From assembly GCA_949516455.1 (NCBI GenBank), contig CATILC010000040.1, forward strand, positions 1 through 35,996: DNA of 35,996 bases, written 5' to 3'. A program made the translations under genes and the position numbers. Each line of letters opens with the position of its first letter. The stretch's first letter is position 1. This DNA is from Flavobacteriia bacterium (GTDB lineage: Bacteria > Bacteroidota > Bacteroidia > Flavobacteriales > Schleiferiaceae). The notes under the pieces are model-generated. The model saw only the letters and a program-made list of their open reading frames with translations, ran no database searches and was not told where the DNA came from. Shown here piece after piece: positions 8,901-16,209 of this stretch.

Positions 8901-10312
8901 TTGGTCACCGGGAGAACGCGCTGTACTGTGGCCAAACCAAAATTGAGTGAATCAGCGAGCTGCGTCATTCGCTTCAGCTGAGCCAGTGGATGGACATTGC
9001 TCAAGCCCTGAAGGGCGCGCATCCGCTCGCCGCGGAAGTATTGATCCGACTCAAAGACCGAAGCACTCATCCCCTCAGATTGCAGATTGCCCATGCTGAT
9101 GACGTGCTTTTTCATGTTCCACTGGACCACATCCAGATACATAGCCATGTTGTGGTAGGAGTTGGCAAATGCCGTCTGTCCACTGCCCTTATCCGGACGC
9201 AGCAGGGTCAGGGTTTCTCTGGGGACGACGTACTGCACGGTAAGCCTTGGATGCGAGATGGAGTCGTCCTTGATATATATGGCCACCCGGGCATCCTCTG
9301 CGCGGATCACATCCCCCTTGAACTGGAACCGATCCGAACTCACGCGAACGAGCGGAACGCTGTCGTATTTGAAAAAGAGTTTGGAATCCTTAGACTCACT
9401 GGCGCTGCCGAACAATTTGTCCCCCAGCACATGAAATCCCCCCACGTAGTCGACATTGGGTACGATGTCCTTCAGTCTGATCTGGTTGCTGTAGGATTCG
9501 AATCGGGGAAAATCGGCCCGGTTGGCACTGAGCTGTTCCATGAAATGCCCAAGGGTCGGTTCCTGCAGGTAGATCTCACTGAACAGGGTCACACTGTCGG
9601 CTTGGAATCCTTCGTGGGCCAGATCGATAGTGGCCTTATTCAATTCGGCATAGAGCGTGTCTTCCCGAAAACCGGATCGGGTGAAATAAACCGTTCCTCC
9701 CTCTATTTGGAACTGGTTGCGCAAGGGATAAAAGATGCCCGATGTGCCCTCGATCAGTGTACTGTCCGTCCGAAAAAAGCCGATCAGATCAATGTCTGAG
9801 TAAAGGAACAGCGGTTCGGGTTCCATTCTGAATTCTCTGATCCCTCCTTCTGCCTTCCAACCGACATTGCGCATGTCGGAAACCAGACTATCGGTAAGGT
9901 TCAGCATGCAGGAATAGAGGTATTCCGATGTGATGCGTTTGGGGGACGAACCACTGAACTGCTTCAGGTGTACCAGCCAGCTGCTCAGCATCTCCTCTCC
10001 TTCCTGATCGTACAGAGCAAGTGAACTGGCCAGAAGCGAAACCCACGAACGATGATCCTTCACCCGCTTTCGCAACATGTGGTTGCAGCTGCTGATCAGG
10101 TCTTTTTGTTGTGTTTCACTCCATTCCTGAAGGAAGACGTCCCGAAACCGAAGGAATAAAGACTCTGAATCTCCATAGTCTTCGCTAAAACTCAGGAAGT
10201 AGTCGTTCAGGTCCGAAATGAAGCGGTCCGGTTCTTCATGAAACTTCTTCAGTTGTTGCCCGTGCAGTCCAACACTCAAAATGAAAGCAAAGAAGATCAG
10301 AATCTGTTTCAT
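5933..10312 (-). CDS. Large secreted protein of unknown function (1459 aa)
   Basis: I do not recognise a named domain. I chose the ATG at 10312 because it forms an ATGA overlap with the prmA stop and gives a clear signal peptide, MKQILIFFAFILSVGLHGQ; the frame stays open for 42 more codons upstream but inside prmA. Residues 20-160 are helical. From about 160 to the end it is dominated by short beta strands and turns, with recurring phrases such as FQIEGGTVYF, FKFDGVIQAGRF, LEGRGQIDF and ILEYVD, like LptA/AsmA-type or beta-helical envelope proteins. Two halves look duplicated: about 388-592 and 932-1040 share W-N/D-x-x-x-K-x-x-x-V and LE(I/V)xG(I/V)xQIxVxDxxI patterns. The C-terminus (1420-1459) is basic and helical. 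It is likely periplasmic or exported. No catalytic motif is visible. Confidence 0.85.
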   Translation of the reverse strand: MKQILIFFAFILSVGLHGQQLKKFHEEPDRFISDLNDYFLSFSEDYGDSESLFLRFRDVFLQEWSETQQKDLISSCNHMLRKRVKDHRSWVSLLASSLALYDQEGEEMLSSWLVHLKQFSGSSPKRITSEYLYSCMLNLTDSLVSDMRNVGWKAEGGIREFRMEPEPLFLYSDIDLIGFFRTDSTLIEGTSGIFYPLRNQFQIEGGTVYFTRSGFREDTLYAELNKATIDLAHEGFQADSVTLFSEIYLQEPTLGHFMEQLSANRADFPRFESYSNQIRLKDIVPNVDYVGGFHVLGDKLFGSASESKDSKLFFKYDSVPLVRVSSDRFQFKGDVIRAEDARVAIYIKDDSISHPRLTVQYVVPRETLTLLRPDKGSGQTAFANSYHNMAMYLDVVQWNMKKHVISMGNLQSEGMSASVFESDQYFRGERMRALQGLSNVHPLAQLKRMTQLADSLNFGLATVQRVLPVTKIKAERFLLQMMVAGFLDYDPLSQRATVRPRTFEYLKNFSGKRDYDVIRFQSRTAQGENARLSLLDHKLEIKGIRQIAVSDSQKVAMFPYGRKIEMNEGFDFKFDGVIQAGRFTYWGHEFLFNYDQFRVSMTEIDSMKFKVQSFTPDAMGRRPLRYVRTTLQDFNGELYIDKPNNKSSRRVYHDYPIFTSGKKNYIYYDRRDIYDRVYPRETFFVEVHQFTIDSLDNTTAEGLSFDGTFVSGGIFPEMEQTLKVQRDYSLGFRIATPPEGLSAYDGAGQFTDSLSLDESGLVGMGAIRYLSSLSRGKAITFFPDSATGPTEEFDLKAEEGTAYHPPVRGRGSFLRWLPREDRLEQSSRESPFEMYDDVDMLGTGTLALTPTALEGRGQIDFLNAQMHSKDFVFENRRFDAEHADFRIRPYPEADWAFSSWQARSSVDFDKQAGRFEMLDSSYHFAFDVNQYDAYMDRADWDIAAKTFNVRNHEEGKLSPMISVNKAQDSLHFDAASSKFSLLNSVLEVYGVEQIKVADARIEPDSGRVTIDTAANMRLLDKSVLVANRFTRHFNLYDCSLKIQSRNRYSGNGILEYVDQDETPWPLYFHTLGVNRDLETVGSADVKPEDEFYMSPFFGFQGKVEMLASAKYLTFNGKTNIQSSCANISTTWFPFRSPIDPNNIVIDLPKFGEDKAAERLFNGIFIANDSTSAYSAFLSRASKRADIEIIRSDGQLLYDEDLFSYVIAREDRIDDEDHPGNYLILQNKDCYTEGQGSLSLGEKTGLLKIGTYGRVQHDLKSDRIEIDALMGIEFPFDKGIIEDIADAVIAGDGRGTVDLSRRAFRVAMNELMTADDIYDFDEEVELYGAPDEVPDALRNTFTFSDLKMEWDPATNSFLSVGDIGLGSIFKEPINKKLRGAVQLIRKRRGDELNFYFEDGAGTLYFFGYKRNVLQFYSNDKELMAEFQKLDEKKRRIEEKKGFLNISQASKGKAMRFINEF

Positions 10313-11142
10313 GCTCTTTGGAATTCTTGTGCGACCCATCCGTCCTGTTCTACGGAACGTCCGGCCTGCCATCCATATTTCGCGGCCTGCCTGCGGATAG
10401 GCTCTGCATCGTGGGCATAGAATCCACTGAGGATCCATCGCCCCCTTTCCGCGGTCATTTCATGGTAGATCGGGATGTGTTCAAGAAGAACGTTCCTATT
10501 GATGTTGGCCAGGATCAGATCGAAAGCCTTTTCCGATGCATCCAATGCTTCCGGACCACCGTGGACCACACGGCAGTGGCTGCAGCTGTTCCGAGCCATA
10601 TTCTCCTCCGTACTGGCACAGGCCCAGTCAAAATTGTCGGCAAGCACGACTTCCCGAGCCCCTTTCTTTTCGGCCAGGATGCCCAACACACCCGTTCCGC
10701 ATCCCATGTCCAGGACACGCTCCCCGCTGATCTCCATCTCCTCCATCAATCGGATGACCAAGGAAGTGGTGGCGTGATGGCCCGTGCCGAAGGCCATGGC
10801 TGGACGAACTTCCAATTCGAAGGAAAAGCGTTCAGACGGATCGTGGAAGGGTGCACGGATGCGGCAGTAACCTCCGATCTCCACAGCGGGATAATTCCTT
10901 TCCCACTCTTCGTTCCAATTGCGGTCTTCCAGGGGTTCGGTGCGGATCTCGCCTACTTTCAGACCCGACAGAACAGATCGTATCTGTTCGGAACCGGGAG
11001 CCGTATCCGGATCTTCCCAGTAAGCCAAAAGGGTGGACGACTGCTCCTCGAAATAAGAAAACCCAAGATTTTGGAGAAAGGCAGACGCGATCTCCACATC
11101 ACCGTCCTGAACCAGATCGATCTCAAAGGCGAGCCAGCTCAT
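10309..11142 (-). CDS. prmA: Ribosomal protein L11 methyltransferase
   Basis: PrmA uses S-adenosylmethionine to methylate ribosomal protein L11. The protein has 277 residues. The N-terminal part (1-60) fits the substrate-recognition domain. The family signature RPAMAFGTGHHATTSL sits at about 113-128. SAM motif I is VLDMGCGTGVLGILA (143-157), with motif II near VVLADNFDWACASTEEN and DLILANINRNVLLEHIP, corresponding to the usual D-L-x-x-A-N-I-x-x-x-x-L motif. It is joined by ATGA overlaps to tpiA upstream (11139-11142) and the large secreted protein downstream (10309-10312), which implies translational coupling in one operon. Confidence 0.95.
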   Translation of the reverse strand: MSWLAFEIDLVQDGDVEIASAFLQNLGFSYFEEQSSTLLAYWEDPDTAPGSEQIRSVLSGLKVGEIRTEPLEDRNWNEEWERNYPAVEIGGYCRIRAPFHDPSERFSFELEVRPAMAFGTGHHATTSLVIRLMEEMEISGERVLDMGCGTGVLGILAEKKGAREVVLADNFDWACASTEENMARNSCSHCRVVHGGPEALDASEKAFDLILANINRNVLLEHIPIYHEMTAERGRWILSGFYAHDAEPIRRQAAKYGWQAGRSVEQDGWVAQEFQRA

Positions 11143-11918
11143 CCCCCCATGGCGTAGATGATGCGAATGAAATCATCCGCTTTGAGACTGGCCCCACCGA
11201 CAAGGCCGCCGTCAATATCCGCATGTGCGAACAGATCGGCTGCGTTGCCAGGTTTAACGCTTCCACCGTACAAAATACTCGTGGCCTCGGCAGTGGCCGC
11301 ACCAAAGAGTTCCTCAAGCACAGATCGGATGAAGTGGTGCATGGATCCGGCTTGCGCTACAGTGGCTGTTTCTCCAGTGCCAATGGCCCAGACCGGCTCA
11401 TATGCAATGATCACATTTGTCATTTCATCGGCAGAAAAGTCTTTGAATGCCGTCCGGATCTGACCGCCCACCACCTCTTCGTGTGCATCGGACTTTCGCT
11501 CGTCCAATCGCTCTCCACAGCAATAGATGACACTGAGCTCATTTTTGAGTGCGGCCTTCATCTTTTTGGCGATCAGCTCATCGGTCTCTCCGAAGAACTC
11601 CCGGCGTTCCGAGTGGCCGAGGATGACGGCATCGGCATCGATGGATCGGATCATCTGTGCAGAGACCTCACCAGTAAACGCACCCGAAGCTTCTTCATGA
11701 CAGTTTTGAGCCGCCACAGCGATGCCTGGTGTGAACAGAAGCAACTCCGTAATGGGCTGAATGTGCAGAGAAGGAGGCGCTATGATCACGTGCGTATCGC
11801 CCATCTTTTCTTCTTGAAGTCCTTCCAGGAGGGCCTCGGCGAGTTCAATGGACTCTTCGTACACGAGATTCATTTTCCAGTTGCCGGCAACTATTTTTCT
11901 TCTGGGCATGGGTTTCAT
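11139..11918 (-). CDS. tpiA: Triose-phosphate isomerase
   Basis: This glycolytic and gluconeogenic enzyme interconverts dihydroxyacetone phosphate and glyceraldehyde 3-phosphate in the cytosol. It has 259 residues, slightly longer than the 250 of many homologues. All catalytic residues are present: K15 in AGNWKMN, H102 in ILGHSERR and E174 in IAYEPVWAIGTG. The phosphate-binding YGGSVKPGNA and GGLVGGASL motifs lie near the end. I kept the start at 11918 (MKPMPRRK), since it overlaps the preceding exonuclease stop as ATGA; a start at MPRRK is also possible. prmA follows with another ATGA overlap. Confidence 0.97.
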   Translation of the reverse strand: MKPMPRRKIVAGNWKMNLVYEESIELAEALLEGLQEEKMGDTHVIIAPPSLHIQPITELLLFTPGIAVAAQNCHEEASGAFTGEVSAQMIRSIDADAVILGHSERREFFGETDELIAKKMKAALKNELSVIYCCGERLDERKSDAHEEVVGGQIRTAFKDFSADEMTNVIIAYEPVWAIGTGETATVAQAGSMHHFIRSVLEELFGAATAEATSILYGGSVKPGNAADLFAHADIDGGLVGGASLKADDFIRIIYAMGG

Positions 11919-13273
11919 ATTGAAGGTTTCATTAAAAGAGATTCAGGCATATTCCACTTGCTTTGGGCGGGATAACGAATGTGGGCTCTCCAGATGAGTC
12001 CGCACACCAAGGGATCGAGCAGTACATGGGTCTCATTCTTGTTCACATGCGCTTCATCCAGCACTTCTTTTTCCAGACGGAAGAACAGGTAGCCACAACG
12101 GCCAGCATTGGCCTGTACCAGGACTTTCTCATTCGCATCCCTGCCCGGCAAACGGATCTGCAGGGAACCTGTTTCCAAGCGCATCGCCTGAAGCAGCTTG
12201 GATTTCTTGTCCGAAGACATCAATTCGGAATGTCGCTCTTTACAGCTTGAGGCACAGTCCCATTTTGCATGGAATGAACGGCATTTCCATTTGGCGTTCT
12301 TTGGTTTTTCGACCGTACAAAGTTTGAATCTGCGCAGCCAGTAACTCAACACCTTTTTTGCATCGGATGCCCGCAGAAAAAAGGCGAGCTGTTCTTCTTC
12401 TGGGGACACTCCGCTTCGCAAACACAACTGATCACACTCCTCATCCCAATACACGGCCGTTCCCCGAGCCTCTGCAGGCAACAGATCTCCACCGGCATGC
12501 AACTTCAGCTGCGCGATCATTTTGGATCCGGTGCGCTCACACTGCAGTTCGGCGACCTCCTGCTGAATGCGTACATCTTCTGCTTCAGGACTCAAGAATA
12601 TCTTCGAGAGTTCACCATTCAACTTTTCCGCAAGTCCGGACCTCAACAGCTGTCGGTCCTTGTCGTAGAGATAGTAGATTCCCGCCTCGTCTTTGATGTC
12701 CCGGATGAGCTTCTGATGACGCTCCGAAGGCTGTTCCTTGGCGTCGCCCAACTTTCCCATGGAACGGATACGGTTCTCCACATCCTTGTCCAATATCCTG
12801 CGAAAGAGATCGACCGTGGCCCGCGCGTCATCGCCTGCCCTGTGATTCCTCGGCAGCCAAATGCCCAATGAAGAGCACAGTGAGGTCAGCTTGTAGCTGT
12901 CTTCACCTGGAAAGAGCTTTCGACTCCAATTGACCGTGTCGATGGTAGACCGTTCGTAGTCGTAGCCCAAGCGTGCAAACTCCTGACGGACCATACGGTA
13001 ATCAAAGGAGACGCCGTGGCCCACCAAAATAGCGCCTTCAGTGATCTCCACTACGCGCTTGGCGATCTCCTGCCAGCGGGGTGCAGAGCGGATCATTTTA
13101 GGTGTGATTCCCGTCATGCGCTGCACAAAAGGCTGAATAGGTCTTTCTGTGTGGACCAGGGAGATCAGCTGATCGACGATCTTCTCCCCGTCAAAGCGAT
13201 ACAAGGCGATCTCGATGATCGCATCCTTGTCGATCGGACCACCTGTGGACTCCACATCGAGTACAACGTACAT
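11915..13273 (-). CDS. DEDDh 3'-5' exonuclease with degenerate GIY-YIG domain
   Basis: The protein has 452 residues from the ATG at 13273; an upstream in-frame start would add 11 residues, but the family starts MY(A/V)(I/V)xDxE. The DnaQ-like exonuclease domain (about 1-160) has the full DEDDh set: D6 and E8 in VLDVESTGG, D91 in GHGVSFDYRMV, H144 and D149 in NHRAGDDA. A GIY-YIG-like region starts at about 198 (GIYYLYDKDRQLLRSG) and ends with ERTGSKMIAQLK (246-257). In functional relatives this reads roughly GIYYF...IYIGKS...R...ETGSELIALLKE; here YIG, the following Arg and the final Glu are missing. A Cys-rich stretch (331-345) matches the UvrC/Cho-like layout. Likely roles are DNA repair or end processing by the exonuclease half. 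It overlaps tpiA by ATGA. Confidence 0.85.
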   Translation of the reverse strand: MYVVLDVESTGGPIDKDAIIEIALYRFDGEKIVDQLISLVHTERPIQPFVQRMTGITPKMIRSAPRWQEIAKRVVEITEGAILVGHGVSFDYRMVRQEFARLGYDYERSTIDTVNWSRKLFPGEDSYKLTSLCSSLGIWLPRNHRAGDDARATVDLFRRILDKDVENRIRSMGKLGDAKEQPSERHQKLIRDIKDEAGIYYLYDKDRQLLRSGLAEKLNGELSKIFLSPEAEDVRIQQEVAELQCERTGSKMIAQLKLHAGGDLLPAEARGTAVYWDEECDQLCLRSGVSPEEEQLAFFLRASDAKKVLSYWLRRFKLCTVEKPKNAKWKCRSFHAKWDCASSCKERHSELMSSDKKSKLLQAMRLETGSLQIRLPGRDANEKVLVQANAGRCGYLFFRLEKEVLDEAHVNKNETHVLLDPLVCGLIWRAHIRYPAQSKWNMPESLLMKPSI

Positions 13274-13345
13274 AGAAGCGAAGATAGATGCGGGCAGGGC
13301 CGGCACAACAGGGCCGGCACATCAAGTTTTCCAAAGGTCGGATGT

Positions 13346-14005
13346 TCAATAGTTGCGGGGACCGAAAGCGGCCGTTCCCACACGAACCATCGTACTCCCC
13401 TCTTCCTGTGCGATCTGCAGATCTCCGGACATTCCCATGGAAAGTATGCCCAGATCGAATCCGGCTTTCCGCATGTCTTGAAACATTCTGTTCAAGTCAC
13501 GAAACTCCTTTCGGATCTGATCCTCATCCGGTGTGTTGGTGGCCATCCCCATCAGCCCCTGAATATTGATGTTCGGCCATTCTCCCTGATCGCTTCGCTG
13601 CAGGATCTCCTCGAGAAGTGACTCATCCATGCCCGTTTTGGTCGATTCTTGAGCGATGCTCATTTGAAGGAGCACCCCAATGACGCGATCGTTCTGTCGG
13701 GCGCGTTTATCGACCTCCTTCAGCAATTTCAAGCTGTCCACGCTGTGGATCAGATGGATGAAAGGTGCGATGTATTTCACCTTATTGGTCTGCAAATGAC
13801 CGATCATGTGCCAGCGGACATCCGAAGACATCTGCGGTTGCTTTTCGACGAGTTCCTGCACCTTGTTCTCACCGAAATCGCGCTGGCCGGCCTCATAGGC
13901 AGAAAAGAGTTTTTCGATGGGCTGCCTTTTGCTTACGGCCACGAGCAAGACGCCCGCATCCAATCGGTTCCGCAGGCGTTCGAGATATTCAGCGACTTCA
14001 TTCAT
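13346..14005 (-). CDS. yggS: YggS-family PLP-binding protein (PLPBP)
   Basis: This cytosolic protein binds pyridoxal 5'-phosphate and helps control vitamin B6 and amino-acid balance; it has no established catalytic activity. It has 219 residues. PLP would bind K26 in LVAVSKRQP. The family signature DFGENKVQELVEK follows, then WHMIGHLQTNKVKYI, LIHSVDSLKLLKEVD, VLLQMSIAQESTKTGM, and the phosphate-binding end LSMGMSGDLQIAQEEGSTMVRVGTA. The start overlaps the end of the DUF1015 gene by 8 bases, so both are translated from one message. A 72-base gap separates it from the exonuclease gene. Confidence 0.95.
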   Translation of the reverse strand: MNEVAEYLERLRNRLDAGVLLVAVSKRQPIEKLFSAYEAGQRDFGENKVQELVEKQPQMSSDVRWHMIGHLQTNKVKYIAPFIHLIHSVDSLKLLKEVDKRARQNDRVIGVLLQMSIAQESTKTGMDESLLEEILQRSDQGEWPNINIQGLMGMATNTPDEDQIRKEFRDLNRMFQDMRKAGFDLGILSMGMSGDLQIAQEEGSTMVRVGTAAFGPRNY

Positions 14006-15200
14006 CTTCTAAAGAATAAACCAACAAACCACTCCTGAGTTTGGGTTCAACGTAGGTGCTCTTGGGCGGCATCACCCGGTCGGCATCTGCCACAGACTTG
14101 ATGTCCTCTACGCTCGGTCGGGGCATCCGAAATCCGAAGCTGCCCCCGGAAGCGTCGACATGCTCCTTCATTCCCGCACCCAGATCGGTGTCTGGAAGAA
14201 ATGTCATTCGCGGGTCGGTCCGTTCATCACTGATGGAAAAGACTTCGGCCAGGACATAACGGCTGAACTGTGCAGCGGAAAGTTCTTCCATCTCAGGCTT
14301 TGAACTGCGCTCTTTGAGTTTCATGTCCCACCATTCTCCTTGCGTATACAATTGAAATTCTCCAGCAGACAGCTCCCTTGGACCATTCGAGGGAGCGCAA
14401 TCAAAGTATTCGGACAGGGAGCGAAACACCTCATCTTTTGTTTCCGAACCTCTGCGTACGATCCTTGAGAATGGAGAGAGATGCAGTTCTTGCTCGTCCA
14501 TCAAGAATGCCATGAAGCGCTGGTTGACCTCATTGGGTGAGCGTTCACAAAGCAGAGCACTCGAGGCGATCCGGTGATGCCCATCCGCGATATACAATCG
14601 CTCGACCTGCGCATAGCATTTCTTTATTCCTTCTATTCGTTCTTTGGAGGTGACGGGCCAAAGAAGATGCGTCACCCTATCTGTCGTGGTGAATTCGTAA
14701 TCCGGACGCTCGGTCATGATCTCGTCGAGCATTTGGTTCAGATCGGGAAGAGGCCGATGACTGAGCAAGACAGGCTCTGCATTGAAACCAGTCTCCGACA
14801 GATACGAAGTGAACATTTCCTCTCTTTGTGGCAGAGTGTGTTCGTGCCGCATCACATGCCCCTTGTTGTAATCAGAAACACTGGCGGTGGCCACCACTCC
14901 AGCAAATGCCCTTTGCTCATGTAGCTGCTGGTAGACATAAAAAGCAGGGGTTTCCTCCATGCAGAATATGCCTGCTTCACGAAACTCGTTGAAGCGCGAC
15001 TGGACCTTTTTGTAACGTGCAGATCCAGAAGCACTGGACTTTCCGAATGGGTCGGGATGGATGACCTGAAGAAAGGAAAACGGATTGTAAAGCAACTTGT
15101 CCTTGAGTTTCTCCTCTTCGTAGGTCAAATATGATCGCGTGGCCACCAAGTGGGCCTTGTCACGCGTAGGGCGCAGTGCTCTAAAAGGTTGGACGTCCAT
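13998..15200 (-). CDS. DUF1015 family protein
   Basis: The protein has 400 residues and belongs to the DUF1015 family, whose biochemical function is not settled. Recognisable landmarks are the N-terminal FRALRPTRDKAHLVATRSY, NPFSFLQVIHPD, the central AFYVYQQLHEQRAFAGVVATASVSDY with a following RHEHTLPQREE, and YIADGHHRIASSALLCER, a His-rich motif that is the family hallmark. The end contains MRMPRPSVEDIKSVADADRVMPPKSTYVEPKLRSGL. It is cytosolic by composition. In other Bacteroidota I recall it next to serine biosynthesis genes (serC/serA), but none is here. A -7-like promoter element, TATATTTG, lies just upstream on the minus strand (15228-15221). It overlaps yggS by 8 bases. Confidence 0.9.
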   Translation of the reverse strand: MDVQPFRALRPTRDKAHLVATRSYLTYEEEKLKDKLLYNPFSFLQVIHPDPFGKSSASGSARYKKVQSRFNEFREAGIFCMEETPAFYVYQQLHEQRAFAGVVATASVSDYNKGHVMRHEHTLPQREEMFTSYLSETGFNAEPVLLSHRPLPDLNQMLDEIMTERPDYEFTTTDRVTHLLWPVTSKERIEGIKKCYAQVERLYIADGHHRIASSALLCERSPNEVNQRFMAFLMDEQELHLSPFSRIVRRGSETKDEVFRSLSEYFDCAPSNGPRELSAGEFQLYTQGEWWDMKLKERSSKPEMEELSAAQFSRYVLAEVFSISDERTDPRMTFLPDTDLGAGMKEHVDASGGSFGFRMPRPSVEDIKSVADADRVMPPKSTYVEPKLRSGLLVYSLEDE

Positions 15201-15220
15201 GTTCAGCGGATGGGGGTCGT

Positions 15221-15228
15221 CAAATATA
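15221..15228 (-). promoter_or_regulatory. Putative Bacteroidota -7 element (TATATTTG) for the DUF1015-to-clpS run
   Basis: Read on the minus strand this is TATATTTG, matching TAnnTTTG. A TTG at 15253-15251 lies 22 bases upstream, within the accepted 17-23 base spacing for the -33 box. The DUF1015 start codon is 21 bases downstream, which would leave a very short leader. Confidence 0.5.
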
Positions 15229-15265
15229 AAAGATGACGCGGCGGTTCACCCAACAGAACTTCTGT

Positions 15266-16087
15266 TCAGGGGGCGGGTGTGTAGTATCCGAGTGCTGAAG
15301 CCATTTGCGCCTCCAGATCGCGAATGCGGCGCTCGTCAGAAGGATGCGTACTTACGAATTCCGGCGGCTTCGCACCACCCTGAGCGGCCATTCTTCGCCA
15401 AAATTCAGGGGCCTCCCGTGGATCGTAGCCAGCAAGCGCCATAAAGATCAAACCCATTTGATCGGCCTCTGACTCGTGCTTGCGACTGAATGGCAAGAGA
15501 ACGCCCAATTGAGCCGCCGCACCAAAGGCTGTGAGATAAATGCTGCGCAATTCATCGGACTCCTCTACTGTGGCTGCTGTAATGACCTGCTGACCCATCT
15601 GAGCCAATACCTGCTGAGACATGCGTTCAGCACCATGACCGGCAATGGCATGGGCCACTTCGTGTCCCATGACGACAGCAATTCCCTTTTCGTCTCTGCA
15701 AATGGGAAGTATGCCCGTGTAGAAGGCCACTTTTCCCCCGGGCATGCACCATGCATTCACCTGATCGCTTTCGATCAGATTGAATTCCCACTCGAAACCT
15801 TCAAGCACTTCTGCATGGCCCGTACTGCTCATGTAGTTTTCAACGGCCGATTGTATGCGCTTACCCACCTTCTTGACCAACTGCACCTTATCGCGGTCCC
15901 CGCTCATATTGGCTTCCTCAAGCACATGCGCATATTGCTGAAAACTCATCGTCCGCACCTGCGATTCAGGCATCAGAGAAAGCTTTCGCCGACCTGTGAT
16001 TGGAACGGTCTTACAGGCTTGAAATATCCAAACGCCCAAGAGCAAGCATGCGATCAGCGGAGTCCATTTATTGAGCAGTGCAGTCAT
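15266..16087 (-). CDS. M48-family zinc metallopeptidase, probable lipoprotein
   Basis: This Zn-dependent peptidase of the M48 family (Oma1/BepA/LoiP group) has 273 residues from the ATG at 16087; a TTG four codons earlier is less likely. The N-terminus is hydrophobic and ends with Cys at residue 25 (GVWIFQACKTVPITGRRKL), the usual pattern of periplasmic M48 lipoproteins, although FQA is a weak lipobox. The zinc site is HEVAH (about 142-146), and the third ligand is the Glu of HESEADQMG (about 207). EFVSTHPSDERRIRDL near the end is the conserved THP motif. The probable role is quality control of envelope or outer-membrane proteins. It is the first gene of the minus-strand run and diverges from thrS. 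Confidence 0.93.
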   Translation of the reverse strand: MTALLNKWTPLIACLLLGVWIFQACKTVPITGRRKLSLMPESQVRTMSFQQYAHVLEEANMSGDRDKVQLVKKVGKRIQSAVENYMSSTGHAEVLEGFEWEFNLIESDQVNAWCMPGGKVAFYTGILPICRDEKGIAVVMGHEVAHAIAGHGAERMSQQVLAQMGQQVITAATVEESDELRSIYLTAFGAAAQLGVLLPFSRKHESEADQMGLIFMALAGYDPREAPEFWRRMAAQGGAKPPEFVSTHPSDERRIRDLEAQMASALGYYTPAP

Positions 16088-16113
16088 AAGCGGTAACAAA
16101 ATTGGTCAAAGCA

Positions 16114-16121
16114 CAAATTTA
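16114..16121 (-). promoter_or_regulatory. Putative -7 element (TAAATTTG) for the M48 peptidase gene
   Basis: On the minus strand the sequence reads TAAATTTG, a match to TAnnTTTG, 27 bases before the M48 start codon. I do not see a clear TTG -33 box at the right distance. Confidence 0.45.
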
Positions 16122-16161
16122 ACCATGACCGCTCCCTTCTCGACGATGAAGAATTTATTAC

Positions 16162-16179
16162 CCCTGTGCCTGCACAGGG
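16162..16179. promoter_or_regulatory. Perfect inverted repeat in the M48/thrS divergent region
   Basis: CCCTGTGC (16162-16169) and GCACAGGG (16172-16179) form a perfect 8-bp inverted repeat around two bases. It ends three bases before the TACCTTTG element of the thrS promoter, so it lies in the spacer between -33 and -7. Four T residues follow it on the plus strand, so a weak terminator is possible, but the location between divergent genes suits an operator better. Confidence 0.5.
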
Positions 16180-16182
16180 TTT

Positions 16183-16190
16183 TACCTTTG
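16183..16190 (+). promoter_or_regulatory. Putative -7 element (TACCTTTG) for thrS-infC-rpmI-rplT
   Basis: TACCTTTG matches the Bacteroidota TAnnTTTG consensus and lies 20 bases before the thrS ATG. The implied leader is only about a dozen bases, leaving no room for a T-box riboswitch. A TTG -33 box is not obvious. Confidence 0.5.
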
Positions 16191-16209
16191 GGGTCCAATT
16201 GATTCACAG

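Noticed and set aside
10313-10438. Longer N-terminus (42 residues) of the large secreted protein
   Set aside because: It lies inside prmA and would hide the signal peptide. The ATG that overlaps the prmA stop is the better start.
10318-11975. Plus-strand ORFs of 279 and 374 codons
   Set aside because: They are antisense to prmA and tpiA, which have full catalytic motifs. High GC content at codon positions leaves such long frames open by chance.
13296-13321. Two 12-base copies of AGGGCCGGCACA separated by two bases; possible hairpin or terminator between yggS and the exonuclease gene
   Set aside because: The GCCGGC cores could pair, but no T-run follows on the minus strand, and only two copies exist. 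It may be a weak attenuator or just local duplication.
16150-16209. T-box or other leader riboswitch controlling thrS
   Set aside because: The gap before thrS is too short and contains only one small hairpin, with no T-box sequence.
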